64,000 nucleotides of DNA from Streptomyces hoynatensis (GTDB lineage Bacteria; Actinomycetota; Actinomycetes; Streptomycetales; Streptomycetaceae): contig NZ_RBAL01000001.1 of NCBI RefSeq assembly GCF_003626535.1, positions 620,001 to 684,000 of the forward strand, read 5' to 3'. This document shows positions 1 through 9,740 of the stretch, one piece after another (within the stretch, counting starts at the first letter, position 1; each line of letters begins with the position of its first letter). The notes beneath the pieces were generated by a model that was not told the origin of the DNA, did no database searches, and saw only the letters and a program-made list of their open reading frames with translations. The position numbers were made by a program, and so were the translations under genes.

Positions 1-2151
1 GTCCGCACCTTCCCCACGCCGGGGGCCGAACTGGAGAACATCGCCGACCTGCTGCGCCGGGCCCACCTGGAGGAGGGCGTGCCGTGGGGCGAGATGGCCG
101 TGCTGGTGCGCGCCGGCGCGCGGTCCATCCCCGGCGTGCGCCGGGCGCTCACCTCCGCCGGGGTGCCGCTCGACGTGGACGGCGACGACCTGCCGCTGCG
201 CCAGGAGCCCGCCGTGGCGCCGCTGCTCACCGCCTTGCGCGTGGTCGCCGCCCCGGACACGGCCGAGGCGCTCGACCCCGCCACCGCCCAGGACCTGCTG
301 ACCTCGCCGCTCGGCGGGCTGGACGCCGCCGACCTGCGCCGCCTCGGCCGGGCCCTGCGCAACGAGGAGCGGGCCGCCGGCGTGGCCGTGCCGCCCCCCT
401 CGGACCGGCTGATCGCCAGGGCGCTGGCCGAACCCGAGCGGCTGGTCGCCCACGACCCGGCGTACGCCGGGGGCGCCCAGCGCCTCGGCCTGCTGCTCCG
501 CAAGGCCCACGAACTGCTCGAGGGCGGCGGCAGCGCCGAGGAGGCACTGTGGCTGCTGTGGGACGGCACCGCCTGGCCGCAGCGCCTGGAGCGGGCCGCC
601 AGGCGCGGCGGCGCGGCCGGCCGCAACGCCGACCGCGATCTCGACGCCGTGTGCGCCCTCTTCGACACCGCCGCGCGCGCCGAGGAGCGCATCGGCGGGC
701 GCGGGGCGCAGAACTTCCTGGCCGAGCTGGAGGCGCACGACATCGTCGCCGACACCCTCGCCGCCCGCCCCGTGCGCCCCGAGGCGGTGCGCCTGATGAC
801 CGCGCACAGGGCCAAGGGCCTGGAGTGGTCCCTCGTGGTGGTCGCCGGGGTGCAGGAGGGGCTGTGGCCCGACCTGCGCCGGCGCGGCTCCCTGCTGGAG
901 GCCGACCGGATCGGGCGGGACGGGCTCGCCGAGCCCCTGCCGGCCTCCGCGCTGCTCGCCGAGGAACGGCGGCTGTTCTACGTCGCCGCCACCAGGGCCA
1001 GGGACCGGCTCGTGGTCACCGCGGTGCACGGCGCCGAGGACGGCGACCAGCCCTCGCGTTTCCTGCGCGAACTCGGCGTGGAGCCGCGGGAGGTGCACGG
1101 CCGCCCGCACCGCCCGCTGTCCCTCGCCGCGCTGGTCGCCGAGCTGCGCGCCACCACCGTCGACCCCGGCGCCTCCCCCGCGCTGCGCCGCGCGGCCGCC
1201 GACCGGCTGGCCGAACTCGCCGCGCTGCGCGACGAGGAGGGCCACCCGCTGGCCCCGGCCGCCCACCCCGAGCGCTGGTGGGGACTGCGCGAGCCGACGC
1301 GTTCGCCCGCCCCGGTGCGCGACCCCGCTGGGCCGGTGGCGCTCACCGGCAGCGCGCTCGGGCAGCTGGTGGACACCTGCGCCCTGCAGTGGTTCCTCGG
1401 CCGCGAGGTGCACGCCGACGCGCCGGCCACCGCGGCCCAGGGCTTCGGCAACGTGCTGCACGTGCTCGCCGACGAGGTCGCCTCGGGCACCACCCCCGCC
1501 GACCTCTCGGTGCTGATGGAACGCCTCGACACCGTCTGGGACGCCCTCGCCTTCGAGGCCCCCTGGCAGTCCCGCCGCGAACAGGCCGAGGCCAGGGCCG
1601 CGCTGGAGCGCTTCCTGCGCTGGCACGTGCTGCAACGCCAAAACGGCCGTGAACCCACCGCCAGCGAGGAGGAGTTCGACGTCACGCTGCCCGCCGGGCG
1701 GCACGAGGTCCGCATCCGCGGCGTCCTGGACCGCGTCGAGCGGGACGCCGAGGGCCGGGCGTACGTCGTCGACTTCAAGACCGGCAGGACCAAGCCGAGC
1801 CGCGCCGAGGTGGAGCGGCACCCCCAACTCGCCGTCTACCAGCTCGCCCTCAGGCACGGCGACGCGGCGGCGGGGCGGCCCGCCGAGCCGGGCGGCGCCG
1901 AACTCGTGCACCTGCGCCTCGGCGCGGCCAAGCGCGAGGGCGGGGACGCCCTGCCCGCGGTGCAGCGGCAGCAGCCGCTCGCCGCGGGCGAGGCGGACGG
2001 CGAGGGGAGATGGGTGGGCGAGCTGCTGGCCGAGGCCGCGGGCCGGGTGCTCGACGAGCGGTTCGGCCCCGCCCCGGGACAGCACTGCGGGCACTGCCAC
2101 TTCAAGGGGGCGTGCAGCGCGCGCCCCGAGGGCAGACAGGTCGTGGACTGA
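1..2151 (+). CDS. adnA: AdnA subunit of the AdnAB helicase-nuclease (5' end outside window)
   Basis: The reading frame is open from base 1, so the N-terminal Walker A part lies upstream; 716 residues are visible. They show UvrD/Rep motif V (LMTAHRAKGLEW), motif VI (YVAATRARDR), then a C-terminal RecB-like nuclease with the VVDFKTG catalytic strand and a final cysteine cluster (CGHCHFKGAC) expected to hold a 4Fe-4S cluster. In mycobacteria AdnA pairs with AdnB to resect double-strand breaks, replacing RecBCD. Order adnA then adnB, 56 bases apart, matches that arrangement. Assignment as the A subunit rests on position upstream of the second helicase-nuclease. The codon at 79 is only an internal GTG and not the real start. 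Confidence 0.9.
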   Translation, partial: VRTFPTPGAELENIADLLRRAHLEEGVPWGEMAVLVRAGARSIPGVRRALTSAGVPLDVDGDDLPLRQEPAVAPLLTALRVVAAPDTAEALDPATAQDLLTSPLGGLDAADLRRLGRALRNEERAAGVAVPPPSDRLIARALAEPERLVAHDPAYAGGAQRLGLLLRKAHELLEGGGSAEEALWLLWDGTAWPQRLERAARRGGAAGRNADRDLDAVCALFDTAARAEERIGGRGAQNFLAELEAHDIVADTLAARPVRPEAVRLMTAHRAKGLEWSLVVVAGVQEGLWPDLRRRGSLLEADRIGRDGLAEPLPASALLAEERRLFYVAATRARDRLVVTAVHGAEDGDQPSRFLRELGVEPREVHGRPHRPLSLAALVAELRATTVDPGASPALRRAAADRLAELAALRDEEGHPLAPAAHPERWWGLREPTRSPAPVRDPAGPVALTGSALGQLVDTCALQWFLGREVHADAPATAAQGFGNVLHVLADEVASGTTPADLSVLMERLDTVWDALAFEAPWQSRREQAEARAALERFLRWHVLQRQNGREPTASEEEFDVTLPAGRHEVRIRGVLDRVERDAEGRAYVVDFKTGRTKPSRAEVERHPQLAVYQLALRHGDAAAGRPAEPGGAELVHLRLGAAKREGGDALPAVQRQQPLAAGEADGEGRWVGELLAEAAGRVLDERFGPAPGQHCGHCHFKGACSARPEGRQVVD

Positions 2152-2195
2152 CCACACGCGCGCCCCGGGAACGCCGGACTGTCGGACCCGGCGGC

Positions 2196-2207
2196 TAGTC
2201 TCACCGG
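2196..2207 (+). promoter_or_regulatory. -10 element just before adnB
   Basis: TAGTCT at 2196-2201 lies 6 nt before the GTG at 2208, the spacing expected if transcription starts on the start codon. No Shine-Dalgarno sequence is visible. Suggests adnB can be made from its own leaderless transcript besides read-through from adnA. Confidence 0.4.
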
Positions 2208-5200
2208 GTGCCCGCGCGACTCACCGACCCCGAACAGCTCAGGGAACTGCTCGGCGTTCCGTTCACCGAGGAGCAGCTGGCGTGCATCACCGCGCCCTGC
2301 GCCCCCCAGGCGATCGTGGCGGGCGCCGGCTCGGGAAAGACGACGGTGATGGCCGCCCGCGTGGTCTGGCTCACGGGCACGGGACAGGTCGCGCCGGAGC
2401 GGGTGCTGGGGCTCACCTTCACCAACAAGGCCGCGGGGGAGCTTGCCGAGCGGGTGCGCAAGGCGCTGACGGCCGCCCGGATCATCCCGCCCCCGGGCGA
2501 GGCGGGCCAGGCCCAGGGCGGCCCGGCCGGCGAGGCGGGCGAGGTGGGCGAGGCCGGCGAACCGACGGTGTCCACCTACCACGCCTTCGCCGGGCGGCTG
2601 CTGCGCGACCACGGGCTGCGCCTCGGCATCGAGCCCGCCGCCAGGCTGCTGGCCGACGCGGGCCGCTTCCAGCTGGCCGCCGAGGTGCTGCGCGCGGCGC
2701 CGGCCGAATTCGAGCCGCAGGGCGGCACGTTCACCAGCCTGGTCGCCGATCTCATCGCCCTGGACGCCGAGATGTCGGAGCACCTGGTGACGCCGGAGCG
2801 GCTGCGGGAGTTCGACGCCGCGCTGCTCGGCGAGCTGGAGCGGGCCGAGCTGACCAACGCCGACCTGCGCCTGGTGCCCCAGGCCGCCCGGGGCCGCGGC
2901 CAGTTGCTCACCCTCGTCGAGGCGTACCGGGCCCGCAAGCGCGCCGGGGACCTGCTCGACTTCGGGGACCAGATCGCCCTGGCCGCCACCCTCGCCAGGG
3001 ACGTGCCCGAGGTGGGGGCCGCGCTGCGCGGGGAGTTCGGCGTCGTGCTCCTGGACGAGTACCAGGACACCTCCGTCGCCCAGCGGGTCATGCTGGCCGG
3101 GCTGTTCGGGGGCGGCACCGGCCACCCGGTCACCGCGGTCGGCGACCCCTGCCAGGCGATCTACGGCTGGCGCGGCGCCTCCGTCGCCAACCTCGACGAC
3201 TTCCCCGCCCACTTCCCGCACCGGGACGGCACCGAGGCGCGCCGCGACACCCTCGGCGAGAACCGCCGCAGCGGCGGGCGCCTCCTCGCCCTGGCCAACG
3301 ACCTGGCCGCGCCGCTGCGCGAACGGCACCCCTCCGTCGTCCCGCTGCGGCCGGCGCCGGGCGCGGACGGCGTGGGCCTGGTGCGCTGCGCGCTGCTGCG
3401 CACCCACGCCGAGGAGCTCGACTGGCTGGCGGATTCCGTGGCGCATCTCGTGCGCACCGGCACCCCGCCGGGCGAGATCGCGGTGCTGTGCCGCACCGCC
3501 GCCGACTTCGCCGACATCCAGCGGGCGCTGGTCGCCCGGCAGGTGCCGGTGGAGGTGGTGGGCCTGGCCGGGCTGCTGCACCTGCCCGAGGTCGCCGACC
3601 TCGTCGCGGTCTGCGAGGTGCTCGCCGACCCCACGGCCAACGCCCCCCTGGTCCGCCTGCTGACCGGGCCGCGCTGGCGGATCGGCCCGCGCGACCTGGC
3701 CCTGCTCGGCCGCCTGGCCAGGCGCCTGGTGCGGCGCGGCGACCAGCCGGAGGGCGCCGGCGAGGCCGAGGCGCTGGCCGCCGCCGTGGCGGGCACCGAC
3801 CCGGCGGAGGTCACCTCGCTCGCGGACGCCCTCGACACCTTCGTGGCGGGCGGCGAGCGCGGGCGCGAAGGACCGCCCGAGCACGAGGGGCTGCCCTTCG
3901 ACCCGGCGGCCCGGGTGCGTTTCGCCCACCTCGCCGCGGAGATTCGCGAGCTGCGCCGTTCGCTGGGCGACCCGCTGATGGATGTGCTGCACCGGGTGCT
4001 GGCCGTCACCGGGCTCGAGGTCGAGCTGTCCGCCTCGCCGCAGGCGCTGGCCGCCAGGCGCCGCGAGACGCTGGGCGCCTTCCTCGACCTGGCCGCGGGC
4101 TTCGCCTCGGGCCGCACCGGCGCCGCCGTGGACGGCTCCGCGACGCTGCCCGCCTTCCTCGCCTTCCTGCGCGCCGCCGTGCAGTACGACAAGGGCCTCG
4201 ACGGCTCCCTGCCCGGCGGCGAGGACACGGTGAAGGTGCTCACCGCGCACAAGGCCAAGGGCCTGGAGTGGGACGTGGTGGCCGTGCCCGGGCTGTGCCG
4301 CGAGGTCTTCCCTGCCACGTCCTCGCGGGACTCCTGGCTCCGGCAGGCCAGGGCGCTGCCGCACCCGCTGCGCGGCGACGCCGCCACCCTGCCCGAGGTC
4401 GCCGAGTGGACCGCGCGCGCACACAAGGAGTACCAGGCCGAACTCGGCGCCCACCTGGCCCTGGAGGAGCTGCGGCTCGGGTACGTCACGTTCACCAGGC
4501 CGCGCACCCTGCTGCTCGGCTCCGGCCACTGGTGGGGGCCGAGCCAGAAGCGGCCGCGGGGCCCCTCCGGCTTCCTCGACGCGCTGCGCGCGCACTGCAC
4601 GGCGAGCCCGGCGAACGGCGAGGTCGAGGCGTGGGCCGACCCGCCCGCCGAGGGCGAGGAGAACCCGGCGCTGACCGCCGCGGAGCAGGACCTGGCCTGG
4701 CCGCTGCCGCTGGATGCGGCCGCCCTGGCCCGCCGCCGGGCCGCGGCCGAGGCGGTGATCGACCGGCTGCGCGGCATCCCGCGCCCCCGGGGCGGCCGGG
4801 CGGCCGGGGCGGCGGGGGAGCCGGGCGCGGACGAGTACGGCGCCGAGGCCGGCGAGGAGGCGGTCGGCGAGGAGGGAGTCGGCGAGGAGGGAGCCGGCGA
4901 AGGGGGAGTCGGCGAGGAGGGAGCCGGCGGCGGGGAGGCCGCCGAGGGGGAGGCCGCGCTGACGCCGGAGGAGCGGCGCACCGTCGCCTCCTGGGACCGG
5001 GACCTGGCCGCCCTGGCGGCGGAGCTGCGGCAGGCCAGGGCCGCGGTGCGCGAGGTGCCGCTGCCCGCCTCGCTCTCCGCCTCCCAGGTGCAGCGCCTGG
5101 CCGCCGACCCCGAGGGCTTCGCCCGCGAGCTGGCCAGGCCGATGCCGCGGCCGCCGCAGCCCGCGGCCCGCCGCGGCACCCGATTCCACGCCTGGGTCGA

Positions 5201-5708
5201 GTCGCGTTTCGAGGAACTCGCGCTGCCCATGCTCGGTCCCGACGAGCCGCCGGGCGGCGAGTTCGCGGAATCCCTGGGCACATACGGGGAGTACGAGGAC
5301 GCCGCCATCCGTGACGAACGCGACCTCGAAGCGCTGAAGGAGGCGTTCGCGAACACCCCCTACGCCACCCGGCGGCCCTACCGCGTCGAGGCGCCCTTCC
5401 AGCTGCACCTGGCCGGGCGGGTCATCCGGGGGCGGATCGACGCCGTCTACCGGACCCCGAACGGCGGCTTCGAGATCATCGACTGGAAGACGAACCGCCG
5501 CCAGGACGCGGACCCGCTGCAGCTGGCGATCTACCGGCTCGCCTGGGCCGAGCGCCACGAACTGCCGCTCTCCTCGGTCAGCGCGGCCTTCCTGTACGTC
5601 CGTAGCGGGGAGCTGGTGCGGCCGAGCGTGCTGCCGGGGCGGCGCGGTCTTGAGCGCCTGCTGCTGGGCGAGGACTCCTGGGAGCCCAACGACCCCGGCC
5701 AGGCGTGA
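2208..5708 (+). CDS. adnB: AdnB subunit of the AdnAB helicase-nuclease
   Basis: Superfamily 1 helicase plus nuclease of 1166 residues, close to the usual AdnB length. Walker A AGAGSGKTT at about 39-47, motif Ia LTFTNKAAGE, motif II DEYQD at 283-287, motif III VGDPCQAIYGWRG, motif V LTAHKAKGLEWD, motif VI YVTFTRPR. The C-terminal RecB-type nuclease has RGTRFHAW, then IIDWKT with D1092 and K1094 and the QLAIY motif. Known family role: ATP-driven unwinding with cleavage of one strand while AdnA cuts the other. A Glu/Gly-rich insert at roughly 880-915 separates motor and nuclease and is encoded by a 15-bp tandem repeat. The GTG start is chosen because it begins just before the conserved N-terminal helicase block. 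Confidence 0.93.
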   Translation: MPARLTDPEQLRELLGVPFTEEQLACITAPCAPQAIVAGAGSGKTTVMAARVVWLTGTGQVAPERVLGLTFTNKAAGELAERVRKALTAARIIPPPGEAGQAQGGPAGEAGEVGEAGEPTVSTYHAFAGRLLRDHGLRLGIEPAARLLADAGRFQLAAEVLRAAPAEFEPQGGTFTSLVADLIALDAEMSEHLVTPERLREFDAALLGELERAELTNADLRLVPQAARGRGQLLTLVEAYRARKRAGDLLDFGDQIALAATLARDVPEVGAALRGEFGVVLLDEYQDTSVAQRVMLAGLFGGGTGHPVTAVGDPCQAIYGWRGASVANLDDFPAHFPHRDGTEARRDTLGENRRSGGRLLALANDLAAPLRERHPSVVPLRPAPGADGVGLVRCALLRTHAEELDWLADSVAHLVRTGTPPGEIAVLCRTAADFADIQRALVARQVPVEVVGLAGLLHLPEVADLVAVCEVLADPTANAPLVRLLTGPRWRIGPRDLALLGRLARRLVRRGDQPEGAGEAEALAAAVAGTDPAEVTSLADALDTFVAGGERGREGPPEHEGLPFDPAARVRFAHLAAEIRELRRSLGDPLMDVLHRVLAVTGLEVELSASPQALAARRRETLGAFLDLAAGFASGRTGAAVDGSATLPAFLAFLRAAVQYDKGLDGSLPGGEDTVKVLTAHKAKGLEWDVVAVPGLCREVFPATSSRDSWLRQARALPHPLRGDAATLPEVAEWTARAHKEYQAELGAHLALEELRLGYVTFTRPRTLLLGSGHWWGPSQKRPRGPSGFLDALRAHCTASPANGEVEAWADPPAEGEENPALTAAEQDLAWPLPLDAAALARRRAAAEAVIDRLRGIPRPRGGRAAGAAGEPGADEYGAEAGEEAVGEEGVGEEGAGEGGVGEEGAGGGEAAEGEAALTPEERRTVASWDRDLAALAAELRQARAAVREVPLPASLSASQVQRLAADPEGFARELARPMPRPPQPAARRGTRFHAWVESRFEELALPMLGPDEPPGGEFAESLGTYGEYEDAAIRDERDLEALKEAFANTPYATRRPYRVEAPFQLHLAGRVIRGRIDAVYRTPNGGFEIIDWKTNRRQDADPLQLAIYRLAWAERHELPLSSVSAAFLYVRSGELVRPSVLPGRRGLERLLLGEDSWEPNDPGQA
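4851..4940 (+). repeat. 15-bp tandem repeat inside adnB (6 units)
   Basis: Six contiguous units related to GGCGAGGAGGGAGTC, in frame, encoding a G-E-E-G-V/A type acidic linker between the helicase and nuclease modules. The first and last units are the most diverged. Probably length-variable between strains. Confidence 0.85.
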
Positions 5709-5878
5709 GGAGCCCGGCCGGGGGCAAGGGGCCCGGCCGGGCGTGGGCAGCCGCGCCCGGCGGGGAGCCGTGGCCCCGGCGCCCGTGCCCCAACCCCGTG
5801 GCCCCGGCGCTTGCGGGGCCGGCGCCCGCGGGGCCGGGGGCCCGGAACCCGGGCACAGCCGATCCGTTGCCCACGGAT

Positions 5879-5891
5879 TAGGCTTTCAGGT
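5879..5891 (+). promoter_or_regulatory. -10 element before nudC
   Basis: TAGGCT at 5879-5884 lies 7 nt before ATG 5892, with no Shine-Dalgarno between. Consistent with a leaderless nudC mRNA and supports the internal ATG over the upstream in-frame start at 5811. Confidence 0.4.
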
Positions 5892-6875
5892 ATGCGTACC
5901 ACCCCGGACACCCCGGACAGCGCCGTCCAGAATGTCGTCCGCGCCGCCGCGCGGAGCGGTGTGCAACCGGTGGCCCTCACCGGCACCGGAGGCATCGACC
6001 GCGATGCCGGGCACCGCCTCGACGAGGCGTGGCTCGGGGCGGCGTGGAGCCACCCGACCACCAGGGTCTTCGTCGTGTCCGGGGGGCAGGCCCTCATCGA
6101 GGAGACCGCGGACGGCAGGACCGAGCTGGTGATGATGCCGTCCTTCGACGCGCCCCTGACCGAGGCGCACCGGTACTTCCTGGGCACCGACGCCGAGGGC
6201 GTGCGCTATTTCGCGCTCCAGAAGGACAGCCTCCCCGGGCGCATGGACGAGGTCGCGCGCCCCGCGGGGCTGCGCGAGGCGGCGGCGCTGCTGTCCGAGC
6301 GGGACAACGAACTGCTGGTGCACGCGGTCGCCCTGGAAAACTGGCAAAGGCTGCATCGTTTCTGCTCCCGCTGCGGCGAGCGCACGGTGATCGCCGCCGC
6401 CGGGCACATCAGGCGCTGCCCGGCCTGCGGGGCCGAGCACTACCCGCGCACGGACCCGGCGGTGATCATGCTGGTCGTCGACGAGGAGGACCGGGCGCTG
6501 CTCGGCCGGCAGGTGCACTGGCCCAAGGGACGGTTCTCCACGCTGGCGGGCTTCGTGGAGCCGGGCGAGTCCATCGAACAGGCCGTGATCAGGGAGGTCG
6601 CCGAGGAGGCGGGCGTCGCCGTCGCCGAGGTCGAGTACGTCGCCAGCCAGCCCTGGCCCTTCCCCTCCAGCCTCATGCTCGGCTTCTTCGCCAGGGCCGC
6701 CACCTCCGAGCCGCAGGTGGACGGCGAGGAGATCGAGGAGGCCCGCTGGTTCTCCCGGGAAGAGCTGCGGGAGGCGATGGAGTCCGGCGAGGTGCTGCCG
6801 CCGGCCGGGGTCTCCATCGCGGCCCGGCTGATCGAGATGTGGTACGGCAAGCCGCTGGCCGCGGCGTCCTGGTAG
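5892..6875 (+). CDS. nudC: NAD(+)/NADH diphosphatase (RNA de-NADding Nudix enzyme)
   Basis: 327 residues. A zinc ribbon with CSRC (158-161) and CPAC (176-179) precedes a Nudix box (GFVEPGESIEQ... REVAEEAG, about 219-241), followed by SQPWPFPSSLM, the hallmark that separates NudC-type NAD diphosphatases from other Nudix enzymes. Expected to hydrolyse NAD(H) to NMN(H) and AMP and to remove NAD caps from RNA. The frame stays open 27 codons upstream to 5811, but that part is GC-rich, unlike the family N-terminus, and precedes a promoter-like -10. Located between adnB and a convergent mycoredoxin, the same neighbourhood as in mycobacteria. Confidence 0.93.
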   Translation: MRTTPDTPDSAVQNVVRAAARSGVQPVALTGTGGIDRDAGHRLDEAWLGAAWSHPTTRVFVVSGGQALIEETADGRTELVMMPSFDAPLTEAHRYFLGTDAEGVRYFALQKDSLPGRMDEVARPAGLREAAALLSERDNELLVHAVALENWQRLHRFCSRCGERTVIAAAGHIRRCPACGAEHYPRTDPAVIMLVVDEEDRALLGRQVHWPKGRFSTLAGFVEPGESIEQAVIREVAEEAGVAVAEVEYVASQPWPFPSSLMLGFFARAATSEPQVDGEEIEEARWFSREELREAMESGEVLPPAGVSIAARLIEMWYGKPLAAASW

Positions 6876-6898
6876 CCGCCGCGGCCGGTGCCCGCGGC

Positions 6899-7156
6899 TC
6901 AGGCGGCCAGGGCCTGCTTGACCGCGGCCAGCGAGGGGTTGGTCATGGTGACCTCGTCGCCGCCGCTCTCCGGCACGACGACGACCGTGGGCACCGTCCT
7001 GTTGCCGTCGTTGGCCTTCTCGACGAGGGCGACGGCCGAGGGGTCCTGCTCGATGTCGATCTCGGTGTAGGCGATGCCCTCGCGGTCGAGCTGGCTCTTC
7101 AGCCGGCGGCAGTAGCCGCACCAGGAGGTGCTGTACATCGTCACGCTGCCCTGCAT
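6899..7156 (-). CDS. mrx1: mycoredoxin (glutaredoxin-fold thiol oxidoreductase)
   Basis: 85 residues with a thioredoxin/glutaredoxin fold. Active site WCGYC with C13 and C16, cis-proline region TVPTVVV near 54-60 and the NPS motif at about 73-75. Mycoredoxins reduce mycothiol mixed disulfides in the cytosol of actinomycetes. The ATG at 7156 has AAGGAG about 8 nt upstream. The longer in-frame extension back to 7381 has no homology-like content and is rejected. Faces nudC convergently (24-bp gap) and is divergent from uvrD2. Confidence 0.9.
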   Translation of the reverse strand: MQGSVTMYSTSWCGYCRRLKSQLDREGIAYTEIDIEQDPSAVALVEKANDGNRTVPTVVVVPESGGDEVTMTNPSLAAVKQALAA

Positions 7157-7294
7157 GGTCCGCGCTCCTTCGTCTCGTGTGTTCTCCTGCGCCCCGTGCC
7201 ACGCCGGCCCGGCCTCGCGGCCCGCCCGGTCGGGCGACCGCGCACCAGGAGAACACGCCGCCCGGTACCGCGCATTCCACGCCCCCGCTTCGCA

Positions 7295-7330
7295 GGGGCA
7301 CAGGGAGGGGCACAGGGAGGGGCGCGGAGA
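7295..7330 (+). repeat. 12-bp tandem repeat between mrx1 and uvrD2
   Basis: Two identical copies of GGGGCACAGGGA (7295-7306, 7307-7318) and a diverged third (7319-7330). They lie in the 301-bp divergent promoter region 7157-7457, which otherwise holds no gene I can support. Confidence 0.75.
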
Positions 7331-7457
7331 GGGCACGCAGAGGGCCCGGCCGGGTGCCCCTGCGCACACCCGGGCCGGCACTCATCTCATGTGACCATTC
7401 GGTGCCCCTGTGGACAGCCCGTCCCACCCGGCTCACCGAACCTGGCAGCATGGCGGA

Positions 7458-9740
7458 GTGACACCAGCACCGCACGCGTCTTCCTCCCCACCGGGGCCGG
7501 CCGGCGCTCCGCACCCCTTCGCCGCGGGGGAGTTCGGCGCCGTGCCCGACTCGGCCGACGCCGTGCTGGAGGGACTCGACCCGGAGCAGCGGGCCGTCGC
7601 CACCACGCTGCACGGCCCGGTGTGCGTGCTGGCGGGGGCGGGCACCGGCAAGACCCGCGCCCTGACCCACCGCATCGCCTACGGGGTGCGCGCGGGGGTG
7701 TACCGGCCCTCGACGGTCCTCGCGGTGACCTTCACCCAGCGGGCCGCGGCGGAGATGCGCGGGCGGCTGCGCGGGCTCGGCGCGGGCGGCGTGCAGGCCA
7801 GGACCTTCCACGCCGCCGCCCTGCGGCAGCTGCAGTACTTCTGGCCCAAGGCGGTGGGCGGCGAGCCGCCCCGGCTGCTCGACGGCAAGTTCCCGCTCGT
7901 CGCCGAGGCCGCCGCGCGCAACCGGATGCGGCTGGAGCGGACCGAGCTGCGCGACGTCACCGGCGAGATCGAGTGGGCGAAGGTCACGCAGACCACCCCG
8001 GAGGACTACCCGGCGGCCCTCGCCAAGGCCGGTCGCGAGCCGCCCAGGGACCCGGCGGAGACCGGCCGGATCTACGCCACCTACGAGCAGCTGAAGCAGG
8101 ACCGCGGCGTCATCGACTTCGAGGACGTGCTGCTGCTGACCGTCGGCATCCTCGCCGACCGGCCCGACATCGCCGAGACCGTCCGCGGCCAGTACCAGCA
8201 CTTCCTCGTCGACGAGTACCAGGACGTCAGCCCCCTCCAGCAGCGGCTGCTCCAGCTGTGGCTCGGCGACCGGGACAGCCTGTGCGTGGTGGGGGACGCC
8301 GGGCAGACGATCTACTCGTTCACCGGCGCCACCCCCGACCACCTGCTGAACTTTCGCGCCCGGCATCCGCACGCGACGGTGGTCAGGCTGGTGCGTGACT
8401 ACCGCTCCTCGCCACAGGTGGTGCACCTGGCGAACGGGCTGCTCGGCCAGGCCCGCGGCAAGGCCGCCGAGCACCGGCTCGAACTGGTCTCCCAGCGGCC
8501 CAGCGGACCGGAGCCGGTGTTCGCGGAGTACCCGGACGAGCCCGCGGAGGCCGAGGCGACGGCCCGCCGGATCGTGGAGCTGCTCACCCCGGTGGAGCGG
8601 GGCGGCCCCGGCGTCCCGGCCAGCGAGATAGCGGTGCTCTACCGGGTCAACGCCCAGTCGGAGATCTACGAGCAGGCCCTGGCGGACGCCGGGGTGCCCT
8701 ACCGGATGCGGGGCGCGGAACGCTTCTTCGAGCGGCCGGAGATCCGGCAGGCCGGTCTTGCCCTGCGCGGCGCCGCCCGCGCGGGCGCCAACGACCGCGC
8801 CCTCGCCGACGCCGACGGGCTCGCCGGACAGGTGGGGGCGGTGCTGGCGGCCACCGGCTGGACGCCGCAGCCGCCCGCCGGCTCGGGGGCGGTGCGCGAG
8901 CGGTGGGAGTCGCTGCGCGCGCTGGTGCGGCTCGCGGAGGACTTCGAGCGGGCGAGGCCGGGGGCGACGCTCGGGGAGTTCGTCGCCGAGGTCGACGAGC
9001 GGGCCGCCGCGCAGCACGCCCCGACCGTCGAGGGCGTCACGCTGGCCTCGCTGCACACGGCCAAGGGCCTGGAGTGGGACGCGGTGTTCCTGGTCGGGCT
9101 GACCGACGGCATGCTGCCGATCAGCCACGCCAGGACTCCCGAGCACATCGAGGAGGAGCGCCGCCTGCTGTACGTGGGCGTCACCAGGGCCAGGTGGCAC
9201 CTCACCCTGTCCTGGGCGCTGGCCCGTTCCCCCGGCGGGCGGGCCGGCCGCCGCCCGAGCCGTTTCCTGGACGGGCTGCGGCCCGCCGGGGCGGGCGGCG
9301 CCGTGCGGCCCGGCGTGACCGGGAGCGTGGAGCGGGGGCAGGGCGCCCGCGGGCGCAGGCCGCGCGGCCCGGTCAAGTGCCGGGTGTGCGGCCGGACCAT
9401 GACCGACGCGGTCGAGATCAAGCTGCGGCGCTGCGCGGACTGCCCCTCGCAGATCGACGAGGAGCTGTACGAGCGGCTGCGCGAGTGGCGGGCAGGACGC
9501 GCGGCCGAGCTGGGCCGCCCGGCCTACGCGGTCTTCACGGACGCCACGCTCACCGCCATCGCCGAGGGGGCGCCGGGCAGCGAACGCGAACTGTCCCGCA
9601 TCCCCGGCGTGGGGGCGTACAAGCTGCGGCAGTTCGGCGCCGAGGTGCTGGCCCTGTGCGCGGGCGAGGCCGCCGCGGCGCCCGGCGCGGAGCCGCCAGG
9701 AGCCGCGCCGGATACGACTTCCCGACCCGCAGGAAAATAG
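7458..9740 (+). CDS. uvrD2: UvrD2-type ATP-dependent DNA helicase
   Basis: 760 residues. SF1A helicase motifs: Walker A AGAGTGKT (about 59-66), DEYQD, VVGDAGQTIYSFTGA, VRDYRSS, SLHTAKGLEWD and LLYVGVTRAR. After the motor comes a tetracysteine segment (CRVCG, then CADC, about 641-667) and an HRDC domain ending near residue 745. The tetracysteine-HRDC layout identifies UvrD2, essential in mycobacteria, and not PcrA/UvrD1. GTG 7458 is preferred to the GTG at 7410 because the 16 extra residues look non-conserved, but there is no clear Shine-Dalgarno for either. The stop codon at 9738-9740 lies inside the presumed wblC promoter. Confidence 0.92.
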   Translation: MTPAPHASSSPPGPAGAPHPFAAGEFGAVPDSADAVLEGLDPEQRAVATTLHGPVCVLAGAGTGKTRALTHRIAYGVRAGVYRPSTVLAVTFTQRAAAEMRGRLRGLGAGGVQARTFHAAALRQLQYFWPKAVGGEPPRLLDGKFPLVAEAAARNRMRLERTELRDVTGEIEWAKVTQTTPEDYPAALAKAGREPPRDPAETGRIYATYEQLKQDRGVIDFEDVLLLTVGILADRPDIAETVRGQYQHFLVDEYQDVSPLQQRLLQLWLGDRDSLCVVGDAGQTIYSFTGATPDHLLNFRARHPHATVVRLVRDYRSSPQVVHLANGLLGQARGKAAEHRLELVSQRPSGPEPVFAEYPDEPAEAEATARRIVELLTPVERGGPGVPASEIAVLYRVNAQSEIYEQALADAGVPYRMRGAERFFERPEIRQAGLALRGAARAGANDRALADADGLAGQVGAVLAATGWTPQPPAGSGAVRERWESLRALVRLAEDFERARPGATLGEFVAEVDERAAAQHAPTVEGVTLASLHTAKGLEWDAVFLVGLTDGMLPISHARTPEHIEEERRLLYVGVTRARWHLTLSWALARSPGGRAGRRPSRFLDGLRPAGAGGAVRPGVTGSVERGQGARGRRPRGPVKCRVCGRTMTDAVEIKLRRCADCPSQIDEELYERLREWRAGRAAELGRPAYAVFTDATLTAIAEGAPGSERELSRIPGVGAYKLRQFGAEVLALCAGEAAAAPGAEPPGAAPDTTSRPAGK

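Noticed and set aside
7157..7457. LexA/SOS box before uvrD2
   Set aside because: No recognisable CGAAC-N4-GTTCG-type motif; only a 12-bp repeat is seen.
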